DNA from: Tiliqua scincoides
Taxonomy: Eukaryota > Chordata > Lepidosauria > Squamata > Scincidae
DNA length: 64,000 bases
Reading direction: 5' to 3'
NCBI RefSeq assembly: GCF_035046505.1
Contig: NC_089830.1
Coordinates: 23,042,284 to 23,106,283 of the forward strand
Below the pieces are notes generated by a model, which saw nothing but the letters and a program-made list of their open reading frames with translations, ran no database searches and was not told where the DNA came from. The first letter of the stretch is position 1. Every line of letters starts with the position of its first letter. This document shows, piece after piece, positions 59,595 to 64,000 of the stretch. The position numbers were made by a program, and so were the translations under genes.

Positions 59595-59758
59595 ACATAA
59601 GAACATAAGAACAGCCCTACTGGATCAGGCCATAGGCCCATCTAGTCCAGCTTCCTGTATCTCACAGCAGCCCACCAAATGCCCCAGGGAGCACACCAGA
59701 TAACTAGAGACCTCATCCTGGTGCCCTCCCTTGCATCTGGCATTCTGACATAAGAACA
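59595..59758 (-). mobile_element. CR1 3' fragment in the poly(A) region
   Basis: ATAAGAACAGCCCTACTGGA through TTGCATCTGGCATTCTGACA. The paralogues read AATAAAGTGTTGTGTGCTTT without a break, so this is an insertion after duplication. Confidence 0.85.
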
Positions 59759-60094
59759 TTGTGTGCTTTGATCTCGTTGTTGTAGTACATACTTGTGAAG
59801 GAGGGTGGAGAAACTTTCCCTTGTTATACCTTTCCACCAGAATCTCCTACCAGAAATACAAATTGATGCCTGAAGGAAGCAGTTTCCAAATGTCCTGTGT
59901 GCAGAAAATGCTTTGTGCATCCATTGTTCTGTGATGGAAGCCTTAAAAATTCCACAACCGAGGAGTGTTTGGGGTACATACATGCAGAGTCCATGTGCAG
60001 AAAGTTAGGCAGAAATATGAGGGTTGGGATTTCATGGTCAGGATCCAGCATTCATTTATTTAGTAAAAGTATAATCATTTTTTTTTTTCTAGAA
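59759..60094 (+). repeat. FPR 3'-flank module, copy 5 (left part)
   Basis: CAGTTTCCAAATGTCCTGTG, ATTCCACAACCGAGGAGTGT and CAGAAAGTTAGGCAGAAATA align with the other copies. The module resumes at 60725 after a MITE. Confidence 0.8.
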
Positions 60095-60724
60095 CAATGG
60101 TTCTCAATCTTTTTTGTACTGGGACCCACTTTTTAGAATGAGATTCTGTCGGGACCCATCAGAACTGATGATATTAAGCTGGAAGTGATGTCATGGTCGG
60201 AAGTGACTTCATCAAGCAGGGAAATTTTTAACACCCCCCCATACGACAAAATCAATTCAGATTAAGGCTGCCATTCTATTCATGCTTTCTTGAGAGTAGG
60301 ACCCCTCTGAACGTAATGAGACTTAGTTCTGAGTAGACAAGCATAGGATTGAACTGTAAGTAAATTTAAAGTTTAGAATAAGTATAAGTTTTGTTTTAAA
60401 ATGTTTAAAATAAAGAAGGACCTTCTTAACCCTCCCAAGCAGTTGCTGTTCTGTTTTTAAAAATTCCCCAAGCGTTCCAAAGGTTGCAATTCTATCCACA
60501 TTTACCCAGGATTAAGCCCTATTGACTATCATTGTTAAAAGCGTATTCATAGCAGCTTGTTAAAAGTAGAGGTCTGTAACATTTCCTCAAATGCAGTCAC
60601 ATACCATGAGAGCATCAAGCCTAATGTATTAAAAATAAAATAAGCATTGAAATGAATGGGGACCAGCCGAAAATTGCCTCGCAACCCACCTAGTGGGTCC
60701 CGACCCACAATTTGAGAAACACCA
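60095..60724. mobile_element. hAT MITE, CAGTGGTTCTCAAAC family, long form
   Basis: Left end CAATGGTTCTCAATC, right end ATTTGAGAAACACCA, flanked by TTCTAGAA and CCCTAGAA. The empty site CCCTAGAA is preserved in the module copy at 43386-43393. Confidence 0.85.
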
Positions 60725-62100
60725 CCCTAGAAGATAACTGATCCCTACAAGAGAATTGATGCCAAAGTAGCATCTCTGCTAGATCACCCTCTTGCCTTTG
60801 CTCCCATCATCCAGTTAGTAGTGTCTAGTGCTTCCCCTGGGCATCAGTTGTGGCACTGCAGGCAGAAATTTTATTTCTCAGTTAAATTGATGAGGAGGGG
60901 TTGTGGAAGCCTTCTTCAGAATGTATGGCTCAAGAAATTGACAGTAAGGCATCTGCCATTTGTAGCAGATCCAGTTACTTGAAGATTATATTTGAAGGAT
61001 GCACTTTCATTTTCCATTGAATGGCCCTCAATTTGGGGTGTATTCCTTTTCATTTTTCCTCCATGAAAGCAGGATCAGACAGAGAAACTTCTGGTGAACA
61101 CTGTTTCTGGACAAGTAGATATATTTAAGCTATTTGCACAATTCCCTCCAAATAAATGGAGCACTTAAAGCAGCATTCAACCTAGACGGGAGGGGGGGAA
61201 CAGTGAAATGGGAAAACAGGAAAATAGGAAATGCAATCATTGCAAAAATGTTAAACAAAAGGTCAAAGCCATCAAGTTGGTGGGATACTCTCTGATGCCT
61301 GGGTAATGGGGCCAATTCATTGGTTGAAGGAGGGAAAGAGAGAGGAGCTCAGGTGGTCATTAGGGCTGCAGATGAAGTCAGCCACTCAGACTGCATTCAA
61401 CAGCAACACTGTGAGTGGCTGGAGAGGTGGTCAGAGATAAGTGGCAGAATGGAAGGAGCAGCTGATCATAGGTCAGGGTAAGGTCAGAGGTCAGGCAGCA
61501 AAGGTCAGTGGCCCCTTTAGAATTACTCAAAGTAAAATGTAGCTCTTTCTGGATGGTGTCAGTGAGGGCCAGAGTTTGACATGGAGCTGAGCTCTGGTTG
61601 GCATCCAGGTGCTAACATGCAAAAGGAAAGTGATCTGTTGTAGCTGCCTCCCTTAGGGTAGGTGTCTATACTGAAGCTGGAGAAGCTTGGTAGACAGGTT
61701 CTGCTGCAGGGTTTAAGCTTAATGAATCACAAAATTTAAAAGTGCCCCATGCATACAGTCAACCGAAATATACACTGCAGACACTCGCCCATAAGTTAAT
61801 TCCACAGATAAGTCGAGGGCAGGTTTTGAGCCAAAAATCATGTACTTTTCTATGACCCTTGGATAAGTCAGGGGTTAAACCTAGGGGGCTGTCTAACTAT
61901 AGTTTTGTCTGATTTTACCCGAGGCCAGATTCTGAAAAATAACCTACCAGTAATTACCTAAGAACTGTACAGTCTCTAATTTATTAAAAACATAGTATAA
62001 GATAATACGATAAATTTTTATTCTTTTTAAATTCTGTTCTTCACCACCTATTTGTAAGCACTATCAGAGTAATTGCACTGTACACAACATATCAGTAGAA
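60725..62100 (+). other. 3'-flank module remainder and cluster modules
   Basis: 60725-60990 completes the flank module. 60960-61180 matches 43910-44140. 61260-61540 is the CAAGCCATCAAG module. 61690-62100 shows nothing recognisable. Confidence 0.6.
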
Positions 62101-62454
62101 CAGTGGTTCCCAACTTGGGATTCATGTACCCCCAGGGGCACTCAACAGGACCTTTAGGGGTACTTGAAAAAGAATGGCATGCTCCAGAATGGCTTGCAGG
62201 GCCAGCAAGGCAGAAAGGGAGGTAGCTAGTTGACTGTGAAAGCCCCACCAATAGCTAGTTTCTGGTCATCAATTCATGTATACACCAGTGATTGAAAACC
62301 AGCATAGTAAAAAAACTGAAACATAATATGGAAAGTGATCAATCACCCAGAATTTCTCAGCACACTTCTGAAAACATTTTGCTAATATGAAGGGTACAAT
62401 TTATGGAAATGGGCTGCCAAGGGATATGCAAGTGAAAAAGGTTGGGAACCATTG
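62101..62454. mobile_element. hAT MITE, CAGTGGTTCCCAAC family
   Basis: Left CAGTGGTTCCCAAC, right GTTGGGAACCATTG. Flanks CAGTAGAA and CAGGAGAT are only partly alike. Confidence 0.75.
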
Positions 62455-64000
62455 CAGGAGATCCATGAATCAAATCTACCTTTAAGGTGTCTGGTGTGTT
62501 AAACAAAAAGTTCTACATATAACATACAGTTTATAACACATAACTGAGAGTGTACAATTCAGTTCACAGCAGAGAGATGAGCTGCATATATTTGCAACCC
62601 TTTTTAGACCTACTGCTTTCCATGGGTGTTATTCTTAAGTAATGGTGCACTGAATTGTAGCCTGGGACTTTATTTCTAATGGAAAGGAGGATCCCATCCT
62701 GGTGTTTCAAAAAAACAGACTTCTGCCAGATGCAAAACCTTTGCAAAAGGGAACCAGGTTGCAGCAGCCTTTGCAAAATTCTCTGGAGGAGAATCAAAAG
62801 TTAACTTTGGCTGTAATTTCCCAGGAAAGTTACTATAGAAACTAACGAACTCTGTATTGCTTCTGATGGATGTACCTGCCTGAGAGAGAAAGGAAACTTT
62901 TCAGAGTTGAAAAGGTCTGCCCTCTGATTGACCCAGAGATAAGGCAAAGTGATAATTGGAGCGTTATTACTTGCCAAAATTTTATGGTAAGTATGATTGG
63001 CATATGTCACTGTGCCATTCTCACCTTCCTGACTGTGCAAAACTTCTTAGAAAGTCTGATTCTACCAAGAAGAAAGAGGAACTGAAATTTCCAGGCAATT
63101 AATTTGCATGAAGAATTGTATAAAACACCCTGGACTCCAGGAATCTTTGTGTCCTGAAAGCTGGCCGAGGCAAGAGAAAGGTAGAGCAGAGCAGACAGAG
63201 AAAGCTCTGAGGACAACCACTTACTCAAGCACATTGGAGTCACCAAGTAAGTGGGCCATACTCTGAGGATGCAGTGTGGTGCTTGGAAGCCAATGCTGGT
63301 AGATGCCTTTTGAAACCATTGAAGGTGGAGATGGGAAGAGGGGAGGGTTAAAACACCCAGATCAAAGTCCTTGCATTGGAAGGTCTTCAAATTCTCTCCA
63401 ACTTGGTACAGAAGTTACTACATCACTTCAAATTTTTGTGACAGGTTTTCTATGTATCTATGTAACATGCATTTTTTCTCTTATGCTGATTTAATATTCT
63501 TGTGGGCAGCGGAAAAGAACTCTTATCTACAGTTTAGGAAAGACACTTTGGATATTGTGAGGACGTGAACAGAACAGGGTGCATGAGACTTTCCCGCTTT
63601 GTTCCCCAACATTAGTGCGATGCTCACCATAGAATTTTAAACTCCTGATGGATAAACTGTTTGTGAAGCATGTTTGTGGATCTTGATAGTAGAGGTCTTG
63701 CAAAGACAGAGGTCTTTGTGCAGCTCAGCTCTTGCAAGCGCACTTTTTCCCATTTGCCTTGCTGTCCATAGTGGGGCCTTGGCATAGTCAAACCTTACTG
63801 CAGACTGAATTAACAACTTGTCAGAATATTCAGGTGTCTGGCATAGCAAGTTAGATCCCAGTCACCTTCCTTCATGCCAAGGGTCTAATTTCCAAGACAC
63901 CCCTGACCATGGGAAAATCTGCCTCCCTGGATCCCGATAGTTAGAAGCAAGACCCCCTGTCCCCCTTTCTGGAACACACTGGACATGCTATTTCATCCTT
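62133..64000 (+). repeat. Segmental duplication, copy 2 (runs off the window)
   Basis: Aligns with 51673-53240, apart from an extra block at 62471-62925 and loss of ~130 bp. The match continues to the last base. Confidence 0.9.
63078..63252 (+). promoter_or_regulatory. Promoter and non-coding exon 1, copy 3
   Basis: GGAACTGAAA at 63078-63087, ATTTGCAT at 63102-63109, TATAAAA at 63119-63125, a predicted start near 63149, exon to 63246 and donor GTAAGT at 63247-63252. Every motif of copy 2 is kept. No receptor coding exon follows inside the window. Confidence 0.72.

Overview
The window is nuclear DNA from a vertebrate, most likely a squamate reptile. It has spliced exons, a dense load of CR1-type LINEs, hAT-type MITEs, a 5S-rRNA-headed SINE and a squamate-style tRNA-type SINE, but no bacterial gene organisation. 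The species assignment is an inference from repeat style.

Left end (1-4605): the last four coding exons of PPP2R1A (PP2A scaffold A-alpha, + strand), with a 3' UTR ending at an AATAAA signal. In mammals PPP2R1A borders the formyl-peptide receptor (FPR) cluster. The same neighbour here supports calling the receptors downstream FPR-type chemoattractant receptors.

4.6-28.6 kb: mostly repeats around one intact minus-strand chemoattractant GPCR (12629-13591, C5aR/FPR-like). Many repeats keep clean target-site duplications (TSDs), so the order of insertion can be read. One example is a twin-primed LINE inside a hAT MITE.

28.6-64 kb: a tandem array of FPR-like, seven-transmembrane, single-coding-exon genes on the + strand. 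Three are intact (28694-29785, 48258-49289, 58218-59252). One is a pseudogene (34838-42495), split by a 6.6-kb fossil Ngaro-type (DIRS-order) retroelement lying antisense to it. Each coding exon starts a few tens of bases after a splice acceptor, so each gene has an upstream non-coding exon. Three matching promoter/exon-1 modules (about 44.7, 52.3 and 63.1 kb) were found. The two best preserved carry an ETS-IRF composite motif, an octamer, a TATA box and a GTAAGT donor, an arrangement that suggests leukocyte expression. Extra 3'-flank modules and a promoter without a gene show that at least one more receptor was lost between 52.5 and 53.6 kb, and predict another receptor just beyond the right edge.

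The array grew by segmental duplication: 50.98-51.67 resembles 55.04-55.72, and 51.67-53.2 resembles 62.13-64.0. Later insertions of CR1, LINE-tail and hAT elements can be placed after duplication because paralogous copies keep the empty sites. All alignments and identity estimates were made by eye.
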